Below, one piece after another: positions 11,860-23,438 of a DNA stretch of 64,000 nucleotides. Below the pieces are notes generated by a model, which ran no database searches, was not told where the DNA came from, and saw only the letters and a program-made list of their open reading frames with translations. The stretch spans positions 322,365,294 through 322,429,293 of the forward strand of contig NC_053037.3 of NCBI RefSeq assembly GCF_002575655.3, read 5' to 3'. The position numbers and the translations under genes were made by a program. How positions within the stretch are numbered: the first letter of the stretch is position 1; the number at the start of each line of letters is the position of its first letter. The stretch is from Aegilops tauschii subsp. strangulata. Lineage: Eukaryota; Streptophyta; Magnoliopsida; Poales; Poaceae.

Positions 11860-12690
11860 TTGACTCCTTTCACGCCCATCTCTCTCGCATGCTCCTTCAT
11901 GTAGCTATCATTCTCTTTTCTCCAGCTCACCCGCACGCTCACTTCATATTTCTCCTATCTTCGCAAACATGGTCTCTCGACGTCTCCCTTGAGAAGTGTC
12001 GCACACTCCCTATCATTATACATTACACGGTTTTCATTATCTCTCACGTCTCTACCGTTCTCTGCTATCACTAGGTACCTAAGATATCTTTTTCACCGCC
12101 ACACACACAGTCTCACTCGTCTTTCACTTTGTCTTTCTCTCTATGGGGTTCTCTCACACGCCCTATATGTCTCTAGATATGACTCATACCACTAAAATTA
12201 CTCTCTCCTGCAGACACAACATTTATTGCGGTCTCCTTTTCGTCTCCATCCAAGTTATAAAACTGGCATTATTCATTTGTTTACCTATCAGACAAACTCC
12301 CCCCCCCCACTCTCTCTCACACACACACACAACTCCTGCTTCCACTCCCCTTCTCGACTACCGTCTCTCTCTCACACACACAAAACTCTCGCTTTCGCAC
12401 CCCCGCCTCACAAACATTGATCGACTAGCCTCCTGATAGGTTTATACACCCGCACACTCGTGCTTCCACTATCGCGTACATGTCTCTCTCGTGCTCCTTG
12501 TATCTATGTAGATTTTTCTTCCCTTCTAGAGACACGCCCTCTCGATCGTGCACACACACACTATCGCCTCATTTTAAGCTGATACCTCTCGCACACACAC
12601 TCTTTGTGTCTTTGTCACACATGCACTCCGTCCTCCCCCTCTCTCCCTCTCTCTAACACACACAACACACACACACACATGGGCTTTTTG
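11860..12690. repeat. CT/CA-rich low-complexity tract
   Basis: Long pyrimidine runs of TCTCTC and ACACAC, including a cytosine run at 12300. The open frames here (such as 12143-12436) consist of Ser, His, Thr and Leu and are not considered genes. It may be the right-hand part of CACTA copy A. Confidence 0.75.
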
Positions 12691-12696
12691 CAACAA

Positions 12697-13133
12697 CTAG
12701 CAAGATGCCCATGCGTTGCACGGAACATCAAGATGCATTTGTATGAGTTGTTTATCTTGTGGGAGAAAAGGATGAACGAGGGAAGGCCTTATTTACAAAT
12801 GTGGAGAGGGGTGTGGGTATCTTTTTGCAAAATTGCCACAGTTTCCTTCCTATCCGTCAGATATAAATCAGATGGCCTATATTGCAGGATGGCAGGCACA
12901 CCATCATCACCAACTCTGTTTTTGTCTCTACTCTTATAAAAAGCATAGTCGGTGATGATGGGGTGCCTGCCATCCTGCAATATAGGCCATCCGATCTATA
13001 TCTAACGGATAGGAAGGAAACTATGCCAATTTACCCGCACTCCTCTCCACATTTGTAGATAAGGCCTTCCCTCGTTCATCCTTTTCTCCCACAAGATCTT
13101 GATGTTTCGTGCAACGCACGGACATCTTGCTAG
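12697..13133. mobile_element. Palindromic repeat element with CTAG ends
   Basis: 437 bp. The left arm (about 210 bp) starts CTAGCAAGATGCCCATGCGTTGCACGG; the right arm is its inverted, diverged copy ending CCGTGCG-like hairpin then ATCTTGCTAG. A short loop with CTCTACTCTTATAAAAAGC lies in the middle. Left flank is A, right flank is T, and no longer target-site duplication is seen. Related sequence occurs at 24700-24945 and 47500-48330. Each end has a short GC-rich hairpin about 10 bases from CTAG followed by T, which is the textbook form of a Helitron 3' end. A fold-back MITE is the alternative. Confidence 0.75.
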
Positions 13134-14428
13134 TAAGATTAGAAATTAGAGATATACCACTTCTCGAATCTTGAAACCAACAACATTCCTCCCTTATCTC
13201 ATCAAAACCGCCAAAGGAATATATTTTGAGTGAAACATAACATATTTTTAGTGATACACGTATTTCAAAACTAGATTCTTTTTTCTATCAAATCGGTGAA
13301 TATGTAATAATCTACTTTGATCGTGTGGCAACGTATTAGCACATTGCTAGTAGTTATTACTACTGTATAATTTTTTGGACACCAAACAAACGGTGGAGTA
13401 CATATACGAAGAGAAGAGGCGCACGCACGCACGCAGTCGGTCTCTCGCTATCTCGCACACATGAGAGTTACGTAAAGGCACCATTAATAAATAAACTCTT
13501 AAACCCTAGGTGCACGATTGCTACATGCGCGGCTATCGGGTACGTGGTGGAGCGCACCTTTGTAGGAATAGTCAGCTCACATGATAATTTGATCCGTAGG
13601 AGTTGATGGTCGGGACCTTTGTAGGAATAGTCAGCTCCCATACATGCACTCATCAATATGCGCCGCCGCCGTTGCACATGCCGGCGCCCGCCTGCTCCGG
13701 CCAACCATTTCTCGCACATCACCGTCGTGTCGCCACCATCCTTGTGCCATGAAGCCGAAGGCTCGCCCGCTCACGTCGTCGGCAGTCCCTCCTCGCGATG
13801 CCGCCGTGCTACCAAGCACGCGAGCAGCTGGTGGAGCCGCGTATATGCACACATCATACGAAGAGGAGGACGAGCGCGTGCTCCAACACACCAGCGAGGA
13901 AGAACTAGCGTGTCATTGTCGTCTCCGCCCGTGCAGAGGAGGCGCGCATGGTGGCTGTCGCGGCGAAAGCCGATCGCACCCGCGCCGAGCCCGCAAATCG
14001 GGTGCGGACGCGGAATCTACCTTCGAGACCTTGAATGCCACATGGATCCTGCAATCTGAAGGAGCAATATGTGTCAGTCGACTCTTGTGAGCCATTGGAT
14101 GCAACATGGATGGCTAGAAGGGCTTCTTCAACCTCCGAAATTGATGCACTGTTCATGTTCTCAGCCCGCCACACGCCTAACCGCCTGCCGCCGCCACCCC
14201 GCCTTCCCCTGAACCGCCTGCCACCGCCATGCTCCCCCACCCCCGCCATCCGTTTAACCCCGGGCACGATCCATTTTTTCCGACGAACTGCATTCCACAC
14301 CCAACCCTCATAAGATAGATCACGGGCACCCTGCCACCCTAATATAGATTCTGGGGTAGCTTCTCTCCCGTCTTCTTCCTTTGCTCCGTCGAACTTCTTT
14401 CACAAATCGACTGACCCAAATTATACTA
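13134..14428. other. Unassigned sequence between the palindromic element and the exonuclease remnant
   Basis: AT-rich up to 13.45 kb, then GC-rich. A 27-base segment CCTTTGTAGGAATAGTCAGC.. occurs twice (13556 and 13616). Several overlapping open frames exist between 13644 and 14300 on both strands (up to 148 codons), as expected from high GC content. None shows a domain I recognise and I call no gene. Confidence 0.5.
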
Positions 14429-14696
14429 CTAGTACGAACGTATTAAGTACAGTAGGAACACGAAGATGCGAGCAGTAGTACCAACTGCAAGAAGAACAGT
14501 AGTAAGACATAGTACTAGTACTACTGTACGTACTAAAGAGTTCAAATAACGAGAAAGAACATAAAGTTCAAATAACGAGAAAGAACATAAACATAGTTCT
14601 GCTGGGGGCTCAGCACAACACACCCCTAAAATAAAACTAAGCAACTAGTCCGCTTGACACTGTAGTAGAACCAGCATGAGCGACGGCACTGCCACC

Positions 14697-15010
14697 TTAC
14701 TCGGAGTCCGAGTCCACGTCCTCGACTTCATCCTCGTCCCTCTTCCTCTTCCTCTTCGTCGCCGCTTCTTTACTTGAACCGGACACTGGGCTCTGCTTCT
14801 TCATCCAACCCTTGTAGATATTTAAACAAAGGTAGGCATCCATTGCTGCGTACATGATGTGATCTTCATCTATTGTCTTCGACTCCCATGCATGATGAAA
14901 CTCGTGGTGAGGTTTCTTCAGTTTAGCGTACGAAGGATCAATCATGGTTGCTGCTAGGGTCAGCATTGAAGGCTAAGAGGAGGACACCAGGCTTGCCTTC
15001 TGGAGATCGA
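14697..15010 (-). pseudogene. DEDDy 3'-5' exonuclease (WRN/RNase D-like), C-terminal part
   Basis: Minus-strand continuation of the N-terminal part at 23439-23852. It resumes in the same frame after removal of the solo LTR and one TSD copy, reads ten codons, meets an in-frame TAG (about 14973-14975), then continues in frame through ML-TLAATMIDPSY to the stop at 14697-14699. The motif III Tyr-x3-Asp of the DEDDy class is present (MYAAMDAYLCLNIY), followed by a Lys/Arg then Asp/Glu-rich tail (KRKRKRDEDEVEDVDSDSE) typical of a nuclear protein. The family digests nucleic acid 3' to 5' with two metal ions. The TAG and the LTR both break the gene. 14429-14696 downstream holds no feature I can name. 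Confidence 0.75.
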
Positions 15011-15775
15011 TGTTGGGGAACGTAGTAATTTCAAAAAAATTCCTACACACACACATGATCATGGTGATGCATAGCAACGAGAGGGGAGAGTGTTGTCCAC
15101 GTACCCTCGTAGACCGAAAGCGGAAGCGTTAGCACAACGCGGTTGATGTAGTCGTACATCTTCACGATCCGACCGATCAAGTACCGAATGCACGGCACCT
15201 CCGAGTTCAGCACACGTTCAGCTCGATGACGTCCCTCGAACTCCGATCCAGCCGAGTGTTGAGGGAGAGTTTTGTCAGCACGACGGTGTGGTGATGATGA
15301 TGATGTTCTACCGACGCAAAGCTTCGCATAAGCACCGCTACGATATTATCGAGGTGGACTATGGTGGAGGGGGGCACCGCACACGGCTAAAAGATCAATG
15401 ATCAATTGTTGTGTCTCCAAGGGGTGCATCCCTCCCCGTATATAAAGGAGTGGAGGAGGGGGAGGGCCGGCCCTCTCTATGGCGCGCCCTAGGAGGAGTC
15501 CTACTCCCACCGGGAGTAGGATTCCCCCCTTCCAAGTAGTAGGAGTAGGAGTCAAGGAAAGGGGAGAGAGAAGAGAAGGAAGGAGGGGGCGCAGCCCCTC
15601 CCCCTAGTCCAATTCGGACTAGGCCTTGGGGGACGCCCAACCTCTCCTCTCTCTTTCCCCTAAAGCCCAATAAGGCCCATATACTCCCCGGCAAATTCCT
15701 GTAACTCTCCGGTACTCCGAAAAATACCCAAATCACTCGGAACATTTCTGATGTCTGAATATAGTCGTCAAATAT

Positions 15776-18450
15776 TGTAACAACCCGAACCTGATAAGAT
15801 TCGATGTCTCTGTGCTCACTGTGCTAGTCCCTGGATCGACTCGCTAGCACACACAGTACATATGATCAAATAACAAGTGCATCATTTACTATAACGTATG
15901 ATCCAGAATTCGCAAAGTATTACAAACTGAGTAGCACATAGCTAGCTTTATTCAATAATATCAGCGGAAATGTAGCCTAACAAATGATGAGTCCCGTCAA
16001 TGCCCACTGGCGAAAATGTTGAGTGAAGACTCGCGACCCTACTGTATCTCACTGATCACCTGAATATCCTGCAACATGATAAGTTGCAGCCACAAAGGGT
16101 CAATACATTGAATGTATTGGCAAATTACATGTAATGATAAAGCAAACCTACATCCACAAGCAAAGTATGATAAACAAAACACTCATACTTGGTTTCACGT
16201 AAAACTACCTTCACCTACCTCCACGACATAGGCAAGGTGCAAACAACACAGATGATAAAGATCTTCAAGATGTCTCAAGTGCGCTCAGTCCTGGCGCATT
16301 CTCTAGGGACAATAGAGCGCTCAGCCAGTGACGCATTCACATGAGAAAAGCCCCGACAACCCAAGTGCGCTCAGTCATGGCGCATTCTCTAGGGACAACA
16401 GAGCGCTCAGCCATTGACGCATTCACCTGAGAAAAAGTCCCGAGCCTACAGCTATAAACGCTCACCACTTCCACGCATCACTCGACACATACCCACGTCT
16501 ACCATAGCAAATCCAAGCATACAATTAAACAACGCAAACAGGACACACACATGGCGACAAGCAATATAAGAGTCACACCAAGCATATAACATATCATAAC
16601 AGTGCATAGCAGACATATGGGATGAGCATAACCAAAAGTGCAACTTGCCTTGAACGGTGTTGAAGTACTCGAACGCTTAATTCCGATCTGCTTCACACTC
16701 CGAACAATCTATACGATTAACGAAGGCACCGGTAAATAAACCATACTCGCATAAATCACAATAAAGCCAACAACAAATAATTCAAATAAAAACTTAATTA
16801 ACAGAACATATCCGTAGGTATATATTATGTACATGCCAGTAGGATCACAATGCAAAAAAGAATAAACTAATTTGGATCAACGGTTTAAAAGATATGGCCT
16901 CCGGAAGTTTGAATTCAAATTTAAACAATTTCAAATTTGAACTATCCAAAAATGTGAAATTTTGGTTCTAATGGATGCTCCTAGTCAATATGAGTATATA
17001 GGAAAAATAATCGATTAATTTGGAGTTACGGATCTCAAGATATACTTAAATGAAATTTTGATATGGAATCTGTCAAAAGAATATTGTGTCAAAAATAGAT
17101 CTCTTCGAAGAACTGCTGCGGCCGTGGATGTGCCACGTGGCGTGACGGGATTCGGTGAAGGGTGTTCGCTGCTAGGCTTAAGCGGCGGCCGGGCCGGTTT
17201 ATAACAAAAAACGTTTCAACGAAAAAAACAACAACAGTGATCTAATCGTAACCGTCCAACGACAATCGGACGGACGGGAGATGTGCTCACCGGAGACAGG
17301 GCACGGTGGTCGCCGGACTTGAAGAAGACGTCGCACGGCGAGGCTTCGGACGACGTTGGAGATGGCTATCGCGGTCCCCAGACTCCGATGGGTAGCGTAC
17401 GGGATGTGGTGCTCTACTGCGGGGTCGAAAACGTCCTCACCCGCGTTGGTGGCGAGCGGGGATGGCGGCAAAGGGTGGCTGGACCTCTGCGATGGGGTGT
17501 TCGTCGGGCGAGGTCAAAGCGCTCGGTTGGATTCTTGCCTGTGTGCGTTAGAGGGTGAGGAACAGAGAGAAGACCAAGGGGAAGAGGACAGCGGGTAAGA
17601 GAGGTACTGGAAACCCACGGCAGCGACGAGCTTGACCGGCGACAGGAGCTCTTGCAGCGAACTCCGGCGAGATTGCTGCAGCGTTCTAGGGCACGGGAGA
17701 ATTCCGATTTTGCGAAAATTGCAAGATGAGACGAAGGAAAAATACATATAGGTGGATTCAGGGGTCGAGGGGCGATAGATCGATCAAATCGATCAAACTT
17801 GGCTCAGGATCGGTCTCCAGGAAGGACACGGATGGGGAAAGGGATGACATGCGGGCCTTCCTTGTCAGCGGGAGAGAGAAGAAAAGAAAAAAAACAAATG
17901 GCTCCAGGGTGGGCTCTGCTGCGCTGAAATGGGCCGGCCTGATGTCTGCTGTTGCTGGCACTTAGCGCGCGCAGGCGAGGGGAAAAAAGGAGTTGGACTC
18001 CATAGTGCCCGATTTTTTATATAAAAAACAACTATTGCTTCAGGAAGTAAAATAAAGCTAAAAAAATAGGAAATTAAATCCTAGAAAACACCAGAACACA
18101 CAATAAACATTACTGCTACTTTACAAAATAGCGAACATTTTTAGCAACACAAAAAGATTTAAAAAAATATTTTATGCAATACAAGCACATAAATAGCATT
18201 ATAAAAAAAACTATAAAATAATTTTGAGTTCCTAAAATTACCAAAATGAATCCTGTGAGACCCAAACAACATTCTTAGCACTTCCTAACTACACTTAACA
18301 GAAGAGAAGTCATATTATCTCTACTCCAAATTTTTGCCTTGAGTTGAAAAACACTTTGAATATTCAGAAAATTCAATTATGCATAGAAAATCATGATGAA
18401 AAGTAATGATCCTATTAACATTCCAAATTTTGAATGTTTGGGATGTTACA
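15776..18450 (-). repeat. 3' LTR of the 15776-22472 element
   Basis: 2675 bp. It contains two 86-bp direct repeats starting at 16276 and 16362 (CAAGTGCGCTCAGTC..GGCGCATTCTCTAGGG) and a GC-rich stretch at 17100-17960. Open frames here recur in the other LTR because the LTR is duplicated, not because they code. Confidence 0.9.
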
Positions 18451-19791
18451 AATCTACCACCCTTAAAATGAATCTCGTCCTCGAGATTCGAAGAGGCTAG
18501 AAAGAAAAGGTTACGTTCGTGGTGCTCCTTGTAATACATTGTCCATCCGAGAGTGTGGAGTACTACCACCCTTAGAATAAGAGTCACCGGTCTTCAAAAA
18601 TCTTATTCCGTCGATGACATTCTTCAGGTATAAGCACTGCACCCCTTTGAAATTTTGGATCCTCTATCTCCAATTGCTGGACCTTCATGGTTACCAAATA
18701 CTAAAAAAAATCGATTCTCTCATGGTGGTCATCAAGCATAATCCTTCGGGGTTCCTGCATAAAAGGGTCTTGGTTCATCCTCACCGTTAAAACCTACTAT
18801 TGGTATCAACTGCCTTCTACAAGGGTCAAACTTCATACCATTCTAAGGTTTAGGCTTAAAAACGCCGTCTCTCTACTATAGGTAAGTCACTCTAGATTAA
18901 CCATCCCACATAGCAAAAGCGAATAATAAGAGTAAGTCGGCACGGTGATCAATCCATTCCGCACCCAAATCATTACCTTGTATATGGTTTAGAAAATCTC
19001 GCATTCTAACACTCGAGCATCCTCACAAGCATTGCAGAAATTTCTCTTGTTCATGAACTGGGTTCGGATAGATCCATTGGTTCTGCATGCCAAACAAAAC
19101 ATCTATCGTTCCCTTCAACTCTCAGGTTTGCGTCAACTACTGTAAAACTTCTACTAATGAATTATAGCTTCCTCTAGGGTTCTTCCTTCAGCAAGATTGT
19201 GCTTGCTTCTTGTCAGATCTTGGTGCATGTGGTAAAACTTGAAGTCATCACTTTTGCAGCATATATTAGGATATATATAGAATAAAGACCTAAAGGAAAA
19301 ACACTACCCATATGCATCATGCTAGCAACAAAACTCCCAAATCAAACAATTCACACAAGTCACCAAAACTATCCTAAAGTAATCACATCAAAAGAGCACG
19401 TCTGATCAATCAAAGCACTCAATTGCATAATACAAACAATCCATGAAATATGACAACACGGAAAGCAATGACCAACCAAACATATGACATATCACACAAC
19501 ACAAGCAAAACATACAAGTAAGGTCATATCCACAAGAGAGATGATCTCATCATACTATCGCAAATCGTTTATCGAACTCAACTTAGTAATGGTGGTCTGC
19601 CAACTAAACTTCTTAAATAACACTAATATAATTCCAAGGGTCATCTATATTTGAAAAGTAAAGATATGAGTACAAGAGTATGAACTAACAAGTAGACAAC
19701 AAGTTGTAAAGTAAGTTTTAAACTCCTATGGCTTTTCTAATCCATTTTCTAGGGTCACGACCTACAGTCAACACACTGCTCTGATACCATC
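18451..19791 (-). other. Internal domain of the LARD-like element
   Basis: 1.34 kb between the LTRs, with the polypurine tract at about 18451-18466 and the primer site at 19778-19789 (minus strand). There is no ORF longer than a few dozen codons and no gag or pol similarity that I can see. Confidence 0.8.
19778..19789 (-). other. Primer-binding site (initiator tRNA-Met type)
   Basis: TGGTATCAGAGC on the minus strand, separated from the LTR end by two bases. It fixes the minus orientation of the element. Confidence 0.9.
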
Positions 19792-22472
19792 TGTAACGAA
19801 CCGAACCTGATAAGATTCGATGTCTCTGTGCTCACTGTGCTTGTCTCTGGATCGACTCGCTAGCACACACAGTACATATGAGTATCAAATAACAAGTGCA
19901 TCATTTACTATAACGTATGATCCAGAATTCGCAAAGTATTACAAACTGAGTAGCACATAGCTAGCTTTATTCAATAATATCAGCGGAAATGTAGCCTAAC
20001 AAATGATGAGTCCCGTCAATGCCCACTGGCGAAAATGTTGAGTGAAGACTCGCGACCCTACTGTATCTCACTGATCACCTGAATATCCTGCAACATGATA
20101 AGTTGCAGCCACAAAGGGTCAATACATTGAATGTATTGGCAAATTACACGTAATGATAAAGCAAACCTACATCCACAAGCAAAGTATGACAAACAAAACA
20201 CTCATACTTGGTTTCACGTAAAACTACCTTCACCTACCTCCACGACATAGGCAAGGTGCAAACAACACAGATGATATAGATCTTCAAGATGTCTCAAGTG
20301 CGCTCAGTCCTGGCGCATTCTCTAGGGACAATAGAGCGCTCAGCCAGTGACGCATTCACATGAGAAAAGCCCCGACAACCCAAGTGCGCTCAGTCATGGC
20401 GCATTCTCTAGGGACAACAGAGCGCTCAGCCATTGACGCATTCACCTGAGAAAAAGTCCCGAGCCTACAGCTATAAACGCTCACCACTTCCACGCATCAC
20501 TCGACACATACCCACGTCTACCATAGCAAATCCAAGCATACAATTAAACAATGCAAACAGGACACACACATGGCGACAAGCAATATAAGAGTCGCACCAA
20601 GCATATAACATATCATAACAGTGCATAGCAGACATATGGGATGAGCATAACCAAAAGTGCAACTTGCCTTGAACGGTGTTGAAGTACTCGAACGCTTAAT
20701 TCCGATCCGCTTCACACTCCGAACAATCTATACGATTAACGAAGGCACCGGTAAATAAACCATACTCGCATAAATCACAATAAAGCCAACAACAAATAAT
20801 TCAAATAAAAACTTAATTAACAGAACATATTCGTAGGTATATATTATGTACATGCCAGTAGGATCACAATGCAAAAAGAATAAACTAATTTGGATCAACG
20901 GTTTAAAAGATATGGCCTCCGGAAGTTTGAATTCAAATTTAAACAATTTCAAATTTGAACTATCCAAAAATGTGAAATTTTGGTTCTAATGGATGCTCCT
21001 AGTCAATATGAGTATATAGGAAAAGGAATCGATTAATTTGGATTTACGGATCTCAAGATATACTTAAATGAAATTTTGATATGGAATCTGTCAAAAGAAT
21101 ATTGTGTCAAAAATAGATCTCTTCGAAGAACTGCTGCGGCTGTGGATGTGCCACGTGGCGTGACGGGATTCGGTGAAGGGTGTTCGCTGCTAGGCTTAAG
21201 CGGCGGCCGGGCCGGTTTATAACAAAAAACGTTTCAACGAAAAAAAACAACAACAGTGATCTAATCGTAACCGTCCAACGACGATCGGACGGACGGGAGA
21301 TGTGCTCACCGGAGACAGGGCAGGGTGGTCGCCGGACTTGAAGAAGACGGCGCACGGCGAGGCTTCGGACGACGTTGGAGATGGCTACGGCGGTCCCCAT
21401 ACTCCGATGGGTAGCGTACGGGATGAGGTGCTCTTCTGCGGGGTCGAAAACGTCCTCACCCGCGTTGGTGGCGAGCGGGGATGGCGGCAAAGGGTGGCTG
21501 GACCTCGGCGATGGGGTGTTCGTCGGGCGAGGTCGAAGCGCTCGGTTGGATTCTTCCCTGCGTGAGTTAGAGGGTGAGGAACAGAGAGAAGACCAAGGGG
21601 AAGAGGACAGAGGGTAAGAGAGGTACTGGAAACCCACGGCAGCGACGAGCTTGACCGGCGACAGGAGCTCTTGCAGCGAACTCCGGCGAGATTGCTGCAG
21701 CGTTCTAGGGCACGGGAGAATTCCGTTTTGCGAAAATTGCAAGATGAGACGAAGGAAAAATACATATAGGTGGATTCAGGGGTCGAGGGGCGATAGATGG
21801 ATCAAATCGATCGAACTTGGCTCGGGATCGGTCTCCAGGAAGGACACGGATGGGGAAAGGGATGACATGCGGGCCTTCCTTGTCAGCGGGAGAGAGAAGA
21901 AAAGAAAAAAAAAACAAAAGGCTCCGGGGTGGGCTCTGCTGCGCCGAAATGGGCCGGCCTGATGTCTGCTGCTGCTGGCACTTAGCGCGCGCAGGCGAGG
22001 GAAAAAAAGGAGTTGGACTCCACAGTGCCCGATTTTTTTAATAAAAAACAACTATTGCTTCAGGAAGTAAAATAAAGCTAAACAAATAGGAAATTAAATC
22101 CTAGAAAACACCAGAACACACAATAAACATTACTGCTACTTTACAAAATAGCGAACATTTTTAACAACACAAAAAGATTTAAAAAAAATATATTTTATGC
22201 AATACAAGCACATAAATAGCATTATAAAAAAACTATAAAATAATTTTGAGTTCCTAAAATTACCAAAATGAATCCTGTGAGACCCAAACAACATTCTTAG
22301 CACTTCCTAACTACACTTAACAGAAGAGAAGTCATATTATCTCCACTCCAAATTTCTGCCTTGAGTTGAAAAACACTTTGAATATTTAGAAAATTCAAAT
22401 ATGCATAGAAAATCATGATGAAAAGTAATGATCCTATTAACATTCCAAATTTTGAAAGTTTGGGATGTTACA
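19792..22472 (-). repeat. 5' LTR of the 15776-22472 element
   Basis: 2681 bp, collinear with 15776-18450, including the pair of 86-bp repeats (from about 20295). It has small differences, such as a 3-base insertion near 19880 and a CGAACC versus CAACCC start. Confidence 0.9.
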
Positions 22473-23438
22473 AATATATCGATCTTTACGTCTCGACCAT
22501 TTCGAGACTCCTCGTCATGTCCCCGATCTCATCCGGGACTCCGAACTACCTTCGGTACATCAAAACACATAAACTCATAATATAACCATCATCAAACTTT
22601 AAGCGTGCGGACCCTACGGGTTCGAGAACAATGTAGACATGACCGAGACACGTCTCCGGTCAATAACCAATAGCGGAACCTGGATGCTCATATTGGCTCC
22701 CACATATTCTACGAAGATCTTTATCGGTCAAACCGCATAACAACATACGTTGTTCCCTTTGTCATCGGTATGTTACTTGCCCGAGATTCGATCGTCGGTA
22801 TCTCAATACCTTGTTCAATCTCGTTATCGGCAAGTCTCTTTACTCGTTCCGTAATACATCATCCCGCAACTAACTCATTAGTTACAATGATTGCAAGGCT
22901 TATAGTGATGTGCATTACCGAGTGGGCCCAGAGATACCTCTCCGACAATCGGAGTGACAAATCCTAATCTCGAAATACGCCAACCCAACAAGTATCTTCG
23001 GAGACACCTGTAGAGCACCTTTATAATCACCCAGTTACGTTGTGACGTTTGGTAGCACACAAAGTGTTCCTCCGGTAAACGGGAGTTGCATAACTCATAG
23101 TCATAGGAACATGTATAAGTCATGAAGAAAGCAATAGCAACATACTAAACGATCAAGTGCTAAGCTAACGGAATGGGTCAAGTCAATCACATCATTCTCC
23201 TAATGATGTGATCCCGTTAATCAAATGACAACTCATGTCTATGGCTAGGAAACATAACCATCTTTGATCAACGAGCTATTCAAGTAGAGGCATACTAGTG
23301 ACACTCTGTTTGTTTATGTATTCACACATGTATTACGTTTCCGGTTAATACAATTCTAGCATGAATAATAAACATTTATCATGAGAATAAGGAAATAAAT
23401 AATAACTTTATTATTGCCTCTAGGGCATATTTCCTTCA

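Larger units (their letters stand above)
4724..12690. mobile_element. CACTA transposon copy A (decayed; left terminus displaced, right end not located)
   Basis: From 4724 the sequence is collinear with copy B (56713 onward): a GGCCC-rich array, then an AT-rich block with the shared words ACTATACAATAAAGAAATTACGG and CATCCACTGGGCATC, then decayed TnpA-like exons on the minus strand, then GC-rich sequence around 10.6-11.4 kb matching 62.6-63.5 kb. Collinearity can be followed to about 11.75 kb, where copy B runs into the window end. The CACTA terminus itself is missing because the left retrotransposon inserted at 4723. No copy of a TnpD/TnpB-type transposase is visible, so this looks non-autonomous. 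The right limit is a guess. Confidence 0.7.
15776..22472 (-). mobile_element. LTR retrotransposon with 2.7 kb LTRs and a 1.34 kb non-coding core (LARD-like)
   Basis: Two near-identical LTRs (15776-18450 and 19792-22472) flank a short internal domain. Direct repeats AATAT (15771-15775 and 22473-22477) are the TSD. Read on the minus strand the LTR starts TGTAACATCCCAAA and ends ..GGTTCGTTACA. The primer site TGGTATCAGAGC (initiator tRNA-Met type) is at 19778-19789, two bases from the right LTR, and a purine tract AAGGGTGGTAGATT abuts the left LTR. The core has no open frame resembling gag or pol, so it depends on another element. LTR differences are scattered substitutions and small indels, suggesting a fairly recent insertion. 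Confidence 0.9.
15011..23438 (-). mobile_element. Solo LTR inserted in the exonuclease gene, itself interrupted
   Basis: Read on the minus strand it starts TGAAGGAAATATGCCCTAGAGG (23438) and ends ..CGTTCCCCAACA (15011), with 5-bp duplications ATCGA on each side (15006-15010 and 23439-23443). No primer site or internal domain is seen, so this is one LTR of about 1.7 kb left by LTR recombination. It is cut between 15775 and 22473 by another element. The sequence resembles a very common Triticeae LTR; I cannot name the family with certainty. Confidence 0.85.

Noticed and set aside
12697..13133. Reading the palindromic element as a Mutator-type MITE with a 9-bp duplication
   Set aside because: The nine bases on each side do not match. 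Only A and T flanks are seen.
13644..14300. Several long overlapping frames on both strands
   Set aside because: High GC content gives open frames in every phase. No start context, domain or conserved partner was found.
16452..16696. Open frames of 63-65 codons repeated at 20471-20715
   Set aside because: They recur only because the LTR is duplicated. They have no domain and lie in LTR DNA.
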